From Eisenbergiella sp900555195 (GTDB lineage: Bacteria; Bacillota; Clostridia; Lachnospirales; Lachnospiraceae): a DNA stretch of 26,065 nt. The position numbers and the translations under genes are program-made. Position 1 is the first letter of the stretch. Every line of letters starts with the position of its first letter. A model generated the notes under the pieces. The model had not been told where the DNA came from, ran no database searches, and saw only the letters and a program-made list of their open reading frames with translations. This document shows positions 1 through 8,212 of the stretch, piece after piece. The stretch lies in the NCBI GenBank assembly GCA_902492555.1, contig CABUMH010000052.1, forward strand, positions 1 to 26,065, read 5' to 3'.

Positions 1-112
1 GCCCATGCTCGGGGAACCAGGTGTCACAAACGAGTGCGACGGAACAGCATATGCGGAGGGCCGAGCTGCAACATCTGTTCGTTACGGCTTCTCTTCTTGC
101 AAAAATCCTTGT
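1..112. other. No gene seen at left edge
   Basis: These bases lie downstream of the methyltransferase stop on the minus strand. The open frames that cross them have no ribosome site and no recognisable protein, and no T-tracted hairpin terminator is evident. The neighbouring gene is outside the window. Confidence 0.5.
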
Positions 113-763
113 TTACCGTCTGGCAAGAATCACAGAGGTCGTACTCCAGCTCTTTAACGCCCGAACTTCCCCAAAACCGGCTTGTTTCAATACCTCCATC
201 TCATGCTCCGCCGTTAAAGGGGTATCATAATGGTAAAACGCATCATCGGAAATTCCCTGTTCCCGTTTCAGTCTTTCCAGCGTTTCAAAATACTCCCTTT
301 CAAGCGCATCTGATTCGGCAAAATAATCGGTCAGTACAAAATACCCCTCCGGCTTCAGGGCCTGATGCAGCCTCCTGTAGAGCCCCAGCTTACGCTCGCC
401 TGGGAAATGATGCAGAGATTCCACGGAAACAGCCGCATCATAGCGCTCATACCCCAGTTCCGCATCAAAATAGGAAGCGCATATCAGCTGCATCTGCCTG
501 TTCGGAAACTTGCCGGCAAGGCGTTCAAGCATATCCTCAGACAGATCAATCCCTGTAATATGTGCACCCGGATTCAATCCAAAATATTCTTCCAGTTCCA
601 GCCCTGTACCGCATCCCAGATCCAGGACTTCCGCCCCGCTTTCCATCGGCAGAAGTCCGGCGGTGTAGCGATAGAATTCGTCCGCGCCTTCAATCGCCGT
701 TCGCATATGTTCATCATATTCCGAAAGCCTGTCCCGAAAGAAGGCCTCCATTCTTTCCAGCAT
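113..763 (-). CDS. Class I SAM-dependent methyltransferase
   Basis: This is a 216-residue single-domain methyltransferase. The SAM-binding motif I (VLDLGCGTGLELEEYF) lies near residues 45-60, followed by an acidic loop (GIDLSEDMLERL) that fits the ribose-binding motif II, and the post-motif SVESLHHFPGE. The substrate cannot be read from the sequence; small-molecule methylation is more likely than DNA methylation because no NPPY/DPPY motif is present. The start at 763 is chosen because AAGGAAAGGGGAG lies just upstream. The frame stays open to a TTG at 796, but that has no comparable ribosome site. It begins 41 nt after the stop of the EndoQ-helicase fusion on the same strand, so the two may be co-transcribed. 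The family call is firm and the role unknown. Confidence 0.85.
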   Translation of the reverse strand: MLERMEAFFRDRLSEYDEHMRTAIEGADEFYRYTAGLLPMESGAEVLDLGCGTGLELEEYFGLNPGAHITGIDLSEDMLERLAGKFPNRQMQLICASYFDAELGYERYDAAVSVESLHHFPGERKLGLYRRLHQALKPEGYFVLTDYFAESDALEREYFETLERLKREQGISDDAFYHYDTPLTAEHEMEVLKQAGFGEVRALKSWSTTSVILARR

Positions 764-804
764 TGGTCTCTCCCCTTTCCTTATCCGCTCCATCAATCAT
801 ACTG

Positions 805-3800
805 TCAGAAACGTCCCATCCAATCAAACAAACTCAGTTGTTCTGCCTGCGGTTCTTCCTTCACTTCCGCCTCTTCCCAACTGATTTCCTCCTGCGGAAG
901 CTCCTGAAGGAAGATAGAACGCTCGCCGGACCAGGTCAGGATCAGTTCTTCCCTGGCTCTCGTCATTCCTACATAGCACAGCCGTCTTTCCTCCTGTATG
1001 TCCGCAGCCGTGCTTCCAAACTGCAGCGGCAGCCTTCCCTTCTTCAGCCCGCAGAGGAATACCACAGGAAACTCCAGCCCCTTGGAGGCATGAAGGGTCA
1101 TCAATGTCACCGCATCCGTAAGGAATTTTCTCGTTCCGCATCTTCTGATATCCCCATCTTCTCCCAGAGAGAGATTTTCCAGAAATTCATCCATGGACGC
1201 ATATAATACGGACATATCCGTCAGCTTCTTCATGGCTTCTTCTGACTGGAAGGCAAGTTCCTGCCCCCATTCCTCCAACAGCCGGACCGGTTTCGTCCGC
1301 TTTCCTTTTTTACGGTATTTTGCGGTCAAACGTTCCAGTCTCTCCCTGCCGGTTTCGGCATCCTGGCCGTCTTTCAGCATGGGAAGCAGGAGCCTTTCAC
1401 AAATCTTCCCGGCCGCCTCATCCTCCGGATGAAGCGCCTGTTGGAAAAAGTAAAGGGTAGCGCGCACTTCCTTCTCCATCAGATAATCTTCCCTTCCCGC
1501 CACCACATAGGGAATGCCTTCCTGGCGCAGGCACTTTTCCAGCAGGGCAGCCTGGCTGTTTGTGCGGTAGAGGACGGCGATATCCGAAAAGCTGCGCGCA
1601 CTGTCCCTCTCCCCAGGCTCATTTTCCTCTGTATCCAGCATATCAATGCCGCCGATCTGACGGTTGATCTGTTTTGCGACAAAAATAGCCTCCTGCCGTT
1701 CATCCAAACAGGCCACCGCGCGAACCCGCGGGCCTGCTGGCCGCATCGCCTTCATCCGGCGTTCCCCCTCCTGTGCCGGCCGGTCTGCGGCTTCTGTATC
1801 CGGGTTATGGGAGATCACATGCAGCGCTGCAGACAGGATCTGCGGAGTGGAGCGATAATTTTCCTCCAGACGGATAAGCTGAAGTTCTCCATAGTCTGCC
1901 TTTAATTTATCAAAGCAGTGCGCATCCGAACCCCGGAATCCGTAAATCGCCTGATCCGGATCCCCGATCACGAATAATTCTTTTCCATTCCGGTTCCACA
2001 GACGAATCAAGCGGTACTGCAGCGGATTGATATCCTGAAATTCATCGATGAGAAGATAGGAAAACGGGCCGCTGCCAGCGCACTCCGCCTCTTCCGGAAC
2101 CGCCTCTTTCACAGAGGCATCTTCTTCCAGAATGTTTAACGTCTCCAGCAGCAGATCATCATAGTCCATGGCCTCCTGTTCGCCCAGCCTCTTTTGATAC
2201 CAGGCAAAGGCTTCCCCTGCAGCATCATCCGGTTCTTCCAGCGCATTTTTCACCTTGGAAAGTTCCCGCAGGAACCGAACCGGGCTCCATTTCAATCCAA
2301 ACTTCTCTGCGGCCTCCTGCGCCAATTCCTGCTGCAATCCTTCATCCGCGATCAAAAACTGTCTTCCCCTGTCTTTGAGGAATCTGCTGCAGACCGCATG
2401 AAAAGTCCCTACCTGCACCTTTCCCAGCGCGTTCCTATGCCTTCCCTCTTCCGCCTGAAGACGGCTGCGAAGTTCTTCCGCCGCTTTGTTGGTAAAGGTC
2501 ACAGCGGTGATTTGGGACGGTTCGATCCCGCGCGTTCCGGTCAGGTACAACAGCCGCGCAATCAGCGTCCTCGTTTTTCCGGAACCCGGGCCGGCGATCA
2601 CTGCGACGGCACGCCCGCAGGCCTCTATGGCCTCACGCTGTCCGGCATTTTCCTTCTCCTGCGCTTCCCGCGCCGTGCTGTCTACGCCGCCTGTTCCGTC
2701 ACCTGGATCCATGCTGCCGCTTTCTCTTCCCTTCCCGGCATCCTCCTCGTCAGGCTGTTTTGCCCTTCCTTGTCCGTCAGTGACCGTCTTCTCAGCGGAA
2801 GCTCTCTCCTTCTCCTTCCGCTTTTTCTCCGCCTCTTCCTGTGCTTTCCTCTCTTCCGGGGTAAAAAACAACGGCTGCCCTTCCTTAAGATCCATCCCTA
2901 TATTCAGGGACAGCTGTCCCTCCAGGCCACTGATCTCTTCCTCCGTCAGAAGTTGGATCTTCCCATATTCCCCATCATAGCCGGGTATCCGTTCCACCTT
3001 GCCTTCCCGCAGCCTGCGGATTCCTTCCGCCACCCGAAAACCGGCAGCGTGCCGGATCTCTTCAATCGGGATCTGCCTTAGAATTACAAATTCCGGGCCG
3101 AGGGCCGCGAGCATATGTTCATATCGTTCCTGCACTTTTTTGCTGGAAGCGGACGCGCCGATGGACGCCCCGATCACCTCAGGAAGAGGCACAAGATTTT
3201 CAAAGGGCCTGGCACCAGCAGGTACATATCCTTCCGGGCGGTCTGCAAGCTGTTCCACCCGGTTCAGCACGCCAATCGTAATCTTCTTTCCGCAGATGGG
3301 ACAGCGATTGCCCAGGCGCGCAGTTTCCTGCGGGCTGATGCATAAACCGCATTTTCTATGTCCGTCAAAATGATATTTCCCTTCTTCCGGATAGAATTCC
3401 AGCGTGCCCTCCAGCCCTTTTCCTTCATTCACCGCCCGCGTCAGTCCCTCATAGGAAAGCTCAATTCCAAGAAGATTCGCCTCTCTTCCCAATTTAGCCG
3501 GCGAATGGGCATCTGAATTGGAGATCAACTGATAGGAATCCAATGCGCCGACCCGCCAGTTCATCGGAGGATCGGAAGAAAGCCCTGTTTCCACAGCATG
3601 GATATATGGGGTCAAGTCCTCAAAGCAGTCCTCCATGCTGTCAAATCCGGAAAAGGCGCCGAACAGGGAGAAATGCGGTGTCCAGATATGCGCAGGCACA
3701 TACACCGCCTTCGGGCAGGTATCCAGCATGATTTCCAGCAGATCCCTGCAGTCCAGTCCCAGAATCGGCCTTCCGTCAGAATGAATATTGCCGATCAATT

Positions 3801-4182
3801 CCAGCCGCCTGGAAAGCTGTTCCGCTTCCTCCAGCCCGGGAAGCAGAAGAAGGCTGTGCACCTTTCTTACCCGATCCATCTTCTTATAAATGGAACTGAT
3901 CTCCCCTGTCACCACAAACCTGGGCTTTCCCTCCGGCACGCCCTCCTGACGGATGCGGTATGCATCCTTCAGGACGTACAGCCCTTCTTCTGCGGGTTCC
4001 AGCTTCTCCAAAAGTTCCTGCCGCCACGCCGGATGGGTGAAGTCTCCCGTCCCTATGAGATCAATCCCCTTTTTGCGCGCCCAAAGATCCAGATGCTCCA
4101 CATCACAGTCCTTGCTGGTTGCGCGGGAATATCTGGAGTGGATATGCAGATCCGCTATGTACGTTTTATGTATTGCATTCAT
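805..4182 (-). CDS. Endonuclease Q-like PHP domain fused to UvrD/Rep-family helicase
   Basis: This 1125-residue protein has two parts. Residues 1-430 resemble endonuclease Q, which nicks DNA 5' of deaminated bases. They carry a PHP metal site (DLHIHSRYS at 11-19, GTGDFTH at 44-50, VTGEIS at 91-96, NSDAHS at 222-227) and a C278/C281/C294/C297 zinc knuckle. Residues 440-515 are a charged low-complexity linker. From residue 516 on there is a complete SF1A helicase: Walker A GPGSGKT at 531-537, TFTNKAAEE (Ia), IDEFQD at 712-717 (II), GDPDQAIYGFRG (III), LEENYRST (IV), LHASKGLEFPVVFL (V) and YVGMTRAREEL (VI). A GGGAG site precedes the ATG. The fusion implies lesion incision coupled to strand unwinding in deamination repair; that role is inferred, and only the domains are seen. 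Both halves keep their key residues, so it should be active. Confidence 0.9.
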   Translation of the reverse strand: MNAIHKTYIADLHIHSRYSRATSKDCDVEHLDLWARKKGIDLIGTGDFTHPAWRQELLEKLEPAEEGLYVLKDAYRIRQEGVPEGKPRFVVTGEISSIYKKMDRVRKVHSLLLLPGLEEAEQLSRRLELIGNIHSDGRPILGLDCRDLLEIMLDTCPKAVYVPAHIWTPHFSLFGAFSGFDSMEDCFEDLTPYIHAVETGLSSDPPMNWRVGALDSYQLISNSDAHSPAKLGREANLLGIELSYEGLTRAVNEGKGLEGTLEFYPEEGKYHFDGHRKCGLCISPQETARLGNRCPICGKKITIGVLNRVEQLADRPEGYVPAGARPFENLVPLPEVIGASIGASASSKKVQERYEHMLAALGPEFVILRQIPIEEIRHAAGFRVAEGIRRLREGKVERIPGYDGEYGKIQLLTEEEISGLEGQLSLNIGMDLKEGQPLFFTPEERKAQEEAEKKRKEKERASAEKTVTDGQGRAKQPDEEDAGKGRESGSMDPGDGTGGVDSTAREAQEKENAGQREAIEACGRAVAVIAGPGSGKTRTLIARLLYLTGTRGIEPSQITAVTFTNKAAEELRSRLQAEEGRHRNALGKVQVGTFHAVCSRFLKDRGRQFLIADEGLQQELAQEAAEKFGLKWSPVRFLRELSKVKNALEEPDDAAGEAFAWYQKRLGEQEAMDYDDLLLETLNILEEDASVKEAVPEEAECAGSGPFSYLLIDEFQDINPLQYRLIRLWNRNGKELFVIGDPDQAIYGFRGSDAHCFDKLKADYGELQLIRLEENYRSTPQILSAALHVISHNPDTEAADRPAQEGERRMKAMRPAGPRVRAVACLDERQEAIFVAKQINRQIGGIDMLDTEENEPGERDSARSFSDIAVLYRTNSQAALLEKCLRQEGIPYVVAGREDYLMEKEVRATLYFFQQALHPEDEAAGKICERLLLPMLKDGQDAETGRERLERLTAKYRKKGKRTKPVRLLEEWGQELAFQSEEAMKKLTDMSVLYASMDEFLENLSLGEDGDIRRCGTRKFLTDAVTLMTLHASKGLEFPVVFLCGLKKGRLPLQFGSTAADIQEERRLCYVGMTRAREELILTWSGERSIFLQELPQEEISWEEAEVKEEPQAEQLSLFDWMGRF

Positions 4183-4184
4183 TT

Positions 4185-4205
4185 TTTGCTCCCATCTGCG
4201 CGCTT
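4185..4205 (-). repeat. Repeated ribosome-site leader segment, copy 1
   Basis: On the minus strand, GCGCAGATGGGAGCAAA lies directly upstream of the helicase-fusion start. With four more upstream bases it matches 20 of 21 positions at 8131-8151, ahead of the RluA gene. It contains the GGGAG ribosome site, but the match extends well beyond what a ribosome site needs. Confidence 0.6.
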
Positions 4206-4244
4206 CCCCGCTCCCGCAAAATTACGGGGAGAGATGCGCTGTTT

Positions 4245-4274
4245 GTAACAGTTTGGGCCCGTCCGAACTGTTAC
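4245..4274 (+). repeat. Near-perfect palindrome, possible dispersed short repeat
   Basis: GTAACAGTTTGGGC (4245-4258) faces GTCCGAACTGTTAC (4261-4274). Twelve positions pair by Watson-Crick and the remaining two would be G-U wobbles in a plus-strand RNA. There is no following T-tract on either strand, so it does not look like an intrinsic terminator. The 12-mer TTTGTAACAGTT (4242-4253) recurs exactly at 25963-25974. It sits in a 203-bp gap between the AI-2E-type permease gene and the helicase-fusion gene, which otherwise holds no gene. Confidence 0.6.
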
Positions 4275-4385
4275 CGCCGTTTCTGCTGTCTCAGCCATCC
4301 TTCCATCGGGCCAGGCCTGCAGCATATCCATGTTTTTTCTCCCTTGCCGGATGCGGCAGGGCTGCACCTAAGAGCCTGCCAGCCC

Positions 4386-5510
4386 TTATAAATCGGCATT
4401 TTCTGCCTCCGCCCTCTTCATTCCATCCTCTCCGTCCCTCCCCGTCCCTCTCAACAGTTCTGTCAGGATCACAACGGCCAGCGGCCCTTTAATCAGGCCG
4501 GACAGGCCAAACAGCTTCACTCCCGCATAGACGGACAGGAGCATGACGACCGGATAGATCCCCGTGCGTTTCCCCATCAGCTTCGGTTCCAAAAATTCCC
4601 GCACCCCCACACAGGCCACATAGAGAAGGACACACCAGGCCGCCTTCCAGAAACGTCCGTTTATAAGCTGCCAGAAGGCGGCGGGAAGCAGCACGATCCC
4701 GGTTCCGATAAACGGAAGGGCATCCAGCGCTCCTGCCAGAATTCCCAGGGCAATGCCGCCTCCCCCCTTTCCCAGCCACAGGCCCACGCAGCAGACCGCC
4801 ATGATGGAAAGCAGGATCATGCCCTGCGCCTTCAGATAGACCGCTATCAGATGGATGAGCCGCTCCATCACCTGCAGGAGTTTTCTTACGGAAAAGGCCC
4901 CGCTTTCCGTCTTCTCCATCTGCCCCATCATGCTGTCATAATCTTTGCACAACAGGATGGATGCGATAAAACCGACTCCGAGAAACGCAGCTGCTGATAG
5001 GAGTTTCTTCCCATACCACCAGGATTCCTTCACCAGCTTCGGCACAAACTCCACCCGCAGTTCTTCTATCAGGACCTCCACCCGTTCCAGCACGATCTGC
5101 TCCACCCTGCCCGCATTTACGCCAAAGTGTTCCTGCACAAACATGCAGCAGTCCCCAAAGAAAATCTGAATCTGTCCGCCCACCAGACTGCAGATTCCAT
5201 CCCAGTTCTCAGATATCCGCCCCGCCCAGGCTGCGCCATATTGCAGCACGCCCCAGATAAGCGTCAGCACCAGGACGGCGGAAAGCACCAGAATTCCGGC
5301 CAGAAGCACTTCTTTGCGAATGCGCGTTCTGGCATGCACCCGTGTCAGCCAGGGATTGAGCAGATATACGATGCCAAAGGCGAGCAGGAACGGAGCGGCC
5401 AAGGGGAACAGATACTGAAAGCCAAGATAGACCCCCACCGCTGCCGCACCGAACCGCAAGAGCTTTTTATAGCCCTCTTTCCGCCCCTGTTCCATTCCAT
5501 CCCAATCCAT
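4386..5510 (-). CDS. AI-2E / YtvI-type family membrane permease
   Basis: This protein of about 374 residues has the layout of the AI-2E transporter superfamily: an N-terminal pair of hydrophobic helices (YLFPLAAPFLLAFGIVYLLNP), a third helix, a soluble amphipathic middle section, and four to five C-terminal helices. The conserved C-terminal signatures are present (DALPFIGTGIVLLP and EPKLMGKRTGIYPVVMLLS). In clostridia the nearest named relatives are YtvI-like sporulation membrane proteins, but nothing here proves a sporulation role, and AI-2 export is not implied by the family name. The start is uncertain: the ATG at 5510 has GGGTGAG upstream and is preferred, while in-frame ATG 5522 and TTG 5531 are possible. 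It lies 91 nt after the O-antigen-ligase-like gene on the same strand. Confidence 0.82.
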   Translation of the reverse strand: MDWDGMEQGRKEGYKKLLRFGAAAVGVYLGFQYLFPLAAPFLLAFGIVYLLNPWLTRVHARTRIRKEVLLAGILVLSAVLVLTLIWGVLQYGAAWAGRISENWDGICSLVGGQIQIFFGDCCMFVQEHFGVNAGRVEQIVLERVEVLIEELRVEFVPKLVKESWWYGKKLLSAAAFLGVGFIASILLCKDYDSMMGQMEKTESGAFSVRKLLQVMERLIHLIAVYLKAQGMILLSIMAVCCVGLWLGKGGGGIALGILAGALDALPFIGTGIVLLPAAFWQLINGRFWKAAWCVLLYVACVGVREFLEPKLMGKRTGIYPVVMLLSVYAGVKLFGLSGLIKGPLAVVILTELLRGTGRDGEDGMKRAEAENADL

Positions 5511-5601
5511 ACGCTCACCCATTTCCCGCAAAAATTCGTTATCGCCGTCAGGATTAGTATGGCGGTTTGGAAATAAACTAAACTGGTACTTTTTGTAACA
5601 A

Positions 5602-7437
5602 TCAGGCCGGCGGAACCGCAGTCCCTTCTTCGATTATCGTATTTCTTTCCGTTTTCTCCTGTACCCCGTCCCTCACAATTCTCTCCGCCAGCGCCAGGAT
5701 GAGGAAAAGAAATGGCGTGCAGCAGACTTGCTGATAACAGAAGAAGTTATGCGCAGCATATGCGCAGACCGTGAGCATCCCCATCAGGGCAAGGGGATAT
5801 TGGGCACCCTTCCTGGAAAATCTGACCGCCGCAGCGATCAGCATGGCCACAAAAGCGAGCATCCCGGCAAGGCCGATGCAAATCAGCAGATTCAGATATT
5901 CGTTATGCGCATTGGTGAGCACATTCGGTTTCCAGTAATCATTCAGGCGGGAAGCGAATTCCGGAATGCCGTAGCTGTATGGCATAAAGCAATCCGGCCC
6001 TACACCGAACAGCTTTTTTCGTGCAGGCATACTCGCAAAAATCTCCGCAGAGGTTTTCCAGGTAAATCCCCTGTTGCTGCCCCAGTTATCGTTAAACAGC
6101 AAATATTGGTTATCGCTGGAAATGCCGAACCAGCGCTCCAGCAACCCCGATGTATTCAGAGCAATAAATGCCACACAGCCAGCCACAGCAAGCAGCGCCA
6201 GGGCTGCGGCCGCTGCGCGCAGACGGCGTCCAATTCTTAACTTCTCCCAAGCCTTTTCAAGCCCTTCTTCTCCCTTCTTCTCTTCCATCTTAAGCAGCAA
6301 GATATAAATGGAAGCGCCAAGCAGCAGAATGAACCAGCTTATGCTTCCCTGGGAAAAAGCGGTGGAAAGTCTGCCCAGAGACATGGCGCGCTGCGCAAAT
6401 ATCTGCTGCGCGATTCCCATCGCTTTAAAAGAGGCTCCGCACAGGATCAGAATTTCCAGAAACCGTTCCAGCCGCTTCGGCCTGGACGCTGAGAACAGAA
6501 ACAGCCCCAAAAACAACAGGGCCATGGCCGCGAATGCGCTGTCGCTGTTCTGCGTCACAATCGTCATGAAGCCTAACGCGCAATATATCCCCGTCCAGAA
6601 GCGCACACGCCTTTTTTCAGAGCAGAAAAAAAGGCACAGTCCGATCGGAAACACGGTACACACATAGCTGGAATACCAGGTTGCCTGCCCGATCGTGGAA
6701 AGAAAGAGCAGCTGATACGTCTCATCCAGGCCTTCGTAGAAGCCAAACGGATCGATCCCGAATCGATGCAGCACTCCCAACAGAAACGCGGCCCCTGAAC
6801 CAGCCATCGCGCCAATCAGAATGGCGTGGAAACTTCTGGTATATGAGCCGTTTCGGCGAAATACGAGAAATCGGGAAAGAAGAAAATAGGCCGCAATCAT
6901 GAAAACTTGGGTTTTCAGCCCCATGTTCCATCCGCTCACCCCGTCCCATGCTTCCTGCTTATAATCACTGAGCGCATAGGAAATCAGATTACAGACCAAA
7001 TATGCCATCACGCACAGATCCAGGCCGGAAATCCTTTCCTTCCAACTGGAGAGCCACAACATGCCCTGTCCCTTCATCCAAACTGCCTTGCCCGCCAGAT
7101 AGATGGCCGCCAGCACACATCCGGGAACCAAAAGCAATCTGGATACGCCTGAAAAAAAGGAGAACTTATAGGCCCCTATATCCTGATATCTGTCAATCAC
7201 ATAAACAGGAAACACGGTCAGCATCAGAAAAGCCCAGCAGAAAGCCAGAAATTCGATGCAGTCCCTGATATTCCCAAGGAACCATTCCAGTCCCCGTGTT
7301 TTGCTTCCGGATTCTTCTTCCTCATCGGGCTCTTCTTCAGGTTCCTCATCCACTCCCCAGAGATCCATTTTTTCAAGCCCTTCCTTCTCCGGAGTCCGTT
7401 TCCCCTCTTCTGTATCCGGCGTCATCCAAGCTTCCAT
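5602..7437 (-). CDS. O-antigen ligase-like (Wzy_C family) polytopic membrane protein
   Basis: This 611-residue protein starts at the ATG at 7437, which has CGGAGGAAATGCC directly upstream. Residues 1-45 are soluble and strongly acidic, with a Glu/Asp run (EEPEEEPDEEEESG). About twelve hydrophobic segments follow. The extracytoplasmic stretch before the last helices carries the Wzy_C/WaaL hallmark TNAHNEYLNLLICIGLAG, with the histidine that is essential in characterised O-antigen ligases, and upstream GVGPDCF and NRGFTWKTS resemble the family's periplasmic loop. Members join or polymerise lipid-linked glycans. The acceptor in a Gram-positive cell is unknown, and no glycosyltransferase gene lies nearby. 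Its first 16 nt overlap the end of the RluA gene, which suggests translational coupling. Confidence 0.8.
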   Translation of the reverse strand: MEAWMTPDTEEGKRTPEKEGLEKMDLWGVDEEPEEEPDEEEESGSKTRGLEWFLGNIRDCIEFLAFCWAFLMLTVFPVYVIDRYQDIGAYKFSFFSGVSRLLLVPGCVLAAIYLAGKAVWMKGQGMLWLSSWKERISGLDLCVMAYLVCNLISYALSDYKQEAWDGVSGWNMGLKTQVFMIAAYFLLSRFLVFRRNGSYTRSFHAILIGAMAGSGAAFLLGVLHRFGIDPFGFYEGLDETYQLLFLSTIGQATWYSSYVCTVFPIGLCLFFCSEKRRVRFWTGIYCALGFMTIVTQNSDSAFAAMALLFLGLFLFSASRPKRLERFLEILILCGASFKAMGIAQQIFAQRAMSLGRLSTAFSQGSISWFILLLGASIYILLLKMEEKKGEEGLEKAWEKLRIGRRLRAAAAALALLAVAGCVAFIALNTSGLLERWFGISSDNQYLLFNDNWGSNRGFTWKTSAEIFASMPARKKLFGVGPDCFMPYSYGIPEFASRLNDYWKPNVLTNAHNEYLNLLICIGLAGMLAFVAMLIAAAVRFSRKGAQYPLALMGMLTVCAYAAHNFFCYQQVCCTPFLFLILALAERIVRDGVQEKTERNTIIEEGTAVPPA

Positions 7438-8129
7438 GGCATTTCCTCCGTCCGAAATTCCAGCCGCTCTCCTGTAATCGGATGGGTAAAACACAGCCTG
7501 CAGGCACACAGGCAGACCGACCGGATGCCAAGGCTCTCTCCATATTCCCGGCTTTCTGCGCTGCCATACCGCGCATCTCCCAACAAGGGCATGCCCGCAT
7601 GGGACAGTTGCACGCGAATCTGATGATGCCGCCCTGTCAGAAGGTGGACAGATACCAGGGCGTGCCGCTGCTCTTTGCCCTTTTTAAGCATCTCCACTTC
7701 CAAACGAGCCCGTTTTGCCCCTTTTGTATCCGGCGTGACCACCCTGGAATGGTTCTGTTTCCCGTCTCTTTGCAGATAATCCGTCAGTTCCAGGCGGGCT
7801 CCCTCCTGCATACATTCTGCCCCATCCTGAAGGTATACCAACGCCCGGTATTCCTTTTCCATGGCATCGGCTTCCCCTTCCCGTGCCGCCTGACGGCTCA
7901 GCCCTGCAGCTGCCGCAGGCGTCTTGGCAAACACAAGAAGGCCGGAAACCGGCTGATCCAGCCGGTGTACCAGTCCCAGATATGACGAATTTTGAGAGGC
8001 AGAAGCCAGATAATTCTTAAGTTCGCTTACCATATCCATTTCCCCGATGCGTCCGCTTTGGACTGCCAGTCCTGGGGGCTTAAAACAGACAAGTATGTGT
8101 TTATCTTCCGCCAGTATTTTCGTTCTCAT
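7422..8129 (-). CDS. RluA-family pseudouridine synthase
   Basis: This 235-residue enzyme isomerises uridine to pseudouridine in rRNA or tRNA. The catalytic motif HRLDQPVSGLLVFAKT places the essential Asp at residue 58. GRHHQIRVQLSHAGMPLLGDARYG is the second conserved RluA block. No N-terminal S4 RNA-binding domain is present, so it resembles the short RluA/TruC/YqcB-like members rather than RluD; the target position cannot be assigned. The ATG at 8129 has GGGAG upstream. An in-frame ATG at 8141 would lie inside that ribosome site and is rejected. Its 5' leader carries the 21-nt segment shared with the helicase-fusion gene. Confidence 0.88.
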   Translation of the reverse strand: MRTKILAEDKHILVCFKPPGLAVQSGRIGEMDMVSELKNYLASASQNSSYLGLVHRLDQPVSGLLVFAKTPAAAAGLSRQAAREGEADAMEKEYRALVYLQDGAECMQEGARLELTDYLQRDGKQNHSRVVTPDTKGAKRARLEVEMLKKGKEQRHALVSVHLLTGRHHQIRVQLSHAGMPLLGDARYGSAESREYGESLGIRSVCLCACRLCFTHPITGERLEFRTEEMPWKLG

Positions 8130-8130
8130 C

Positions 8131-8151
8131 TTTGCTCCCATCTGCGCACTT
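8131..8151 (-). repeat. Repeated ribosome-site leader segment, copy 2
   Basis: On the minus strand GCGCAGATGGGAGCAAA precedes the RluA start codon with one intervening base. It matches 20 of 21 positions with 4185-4205. Just upstream, GCGC-GAAAGT-GCGC could form a small hairpin that is not conserved at the other copy. Confidence 0.6.
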
Positions 8152-8212
8152 TCGCGCGTACAAAGTCAGGAAGAATGGAAAGCGCTTTTCATTCGCTCTT
8201 CTCTGCCTTTCT

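Noticed and set aside
34..558. Plus-strand open frame of 174 codons opposite the first methyltransferase
   Set aside because: It is antisense to a conserved domain, has no ribosome site and gives a Pro/Ser/His-rich translation typical of a shadow frame.
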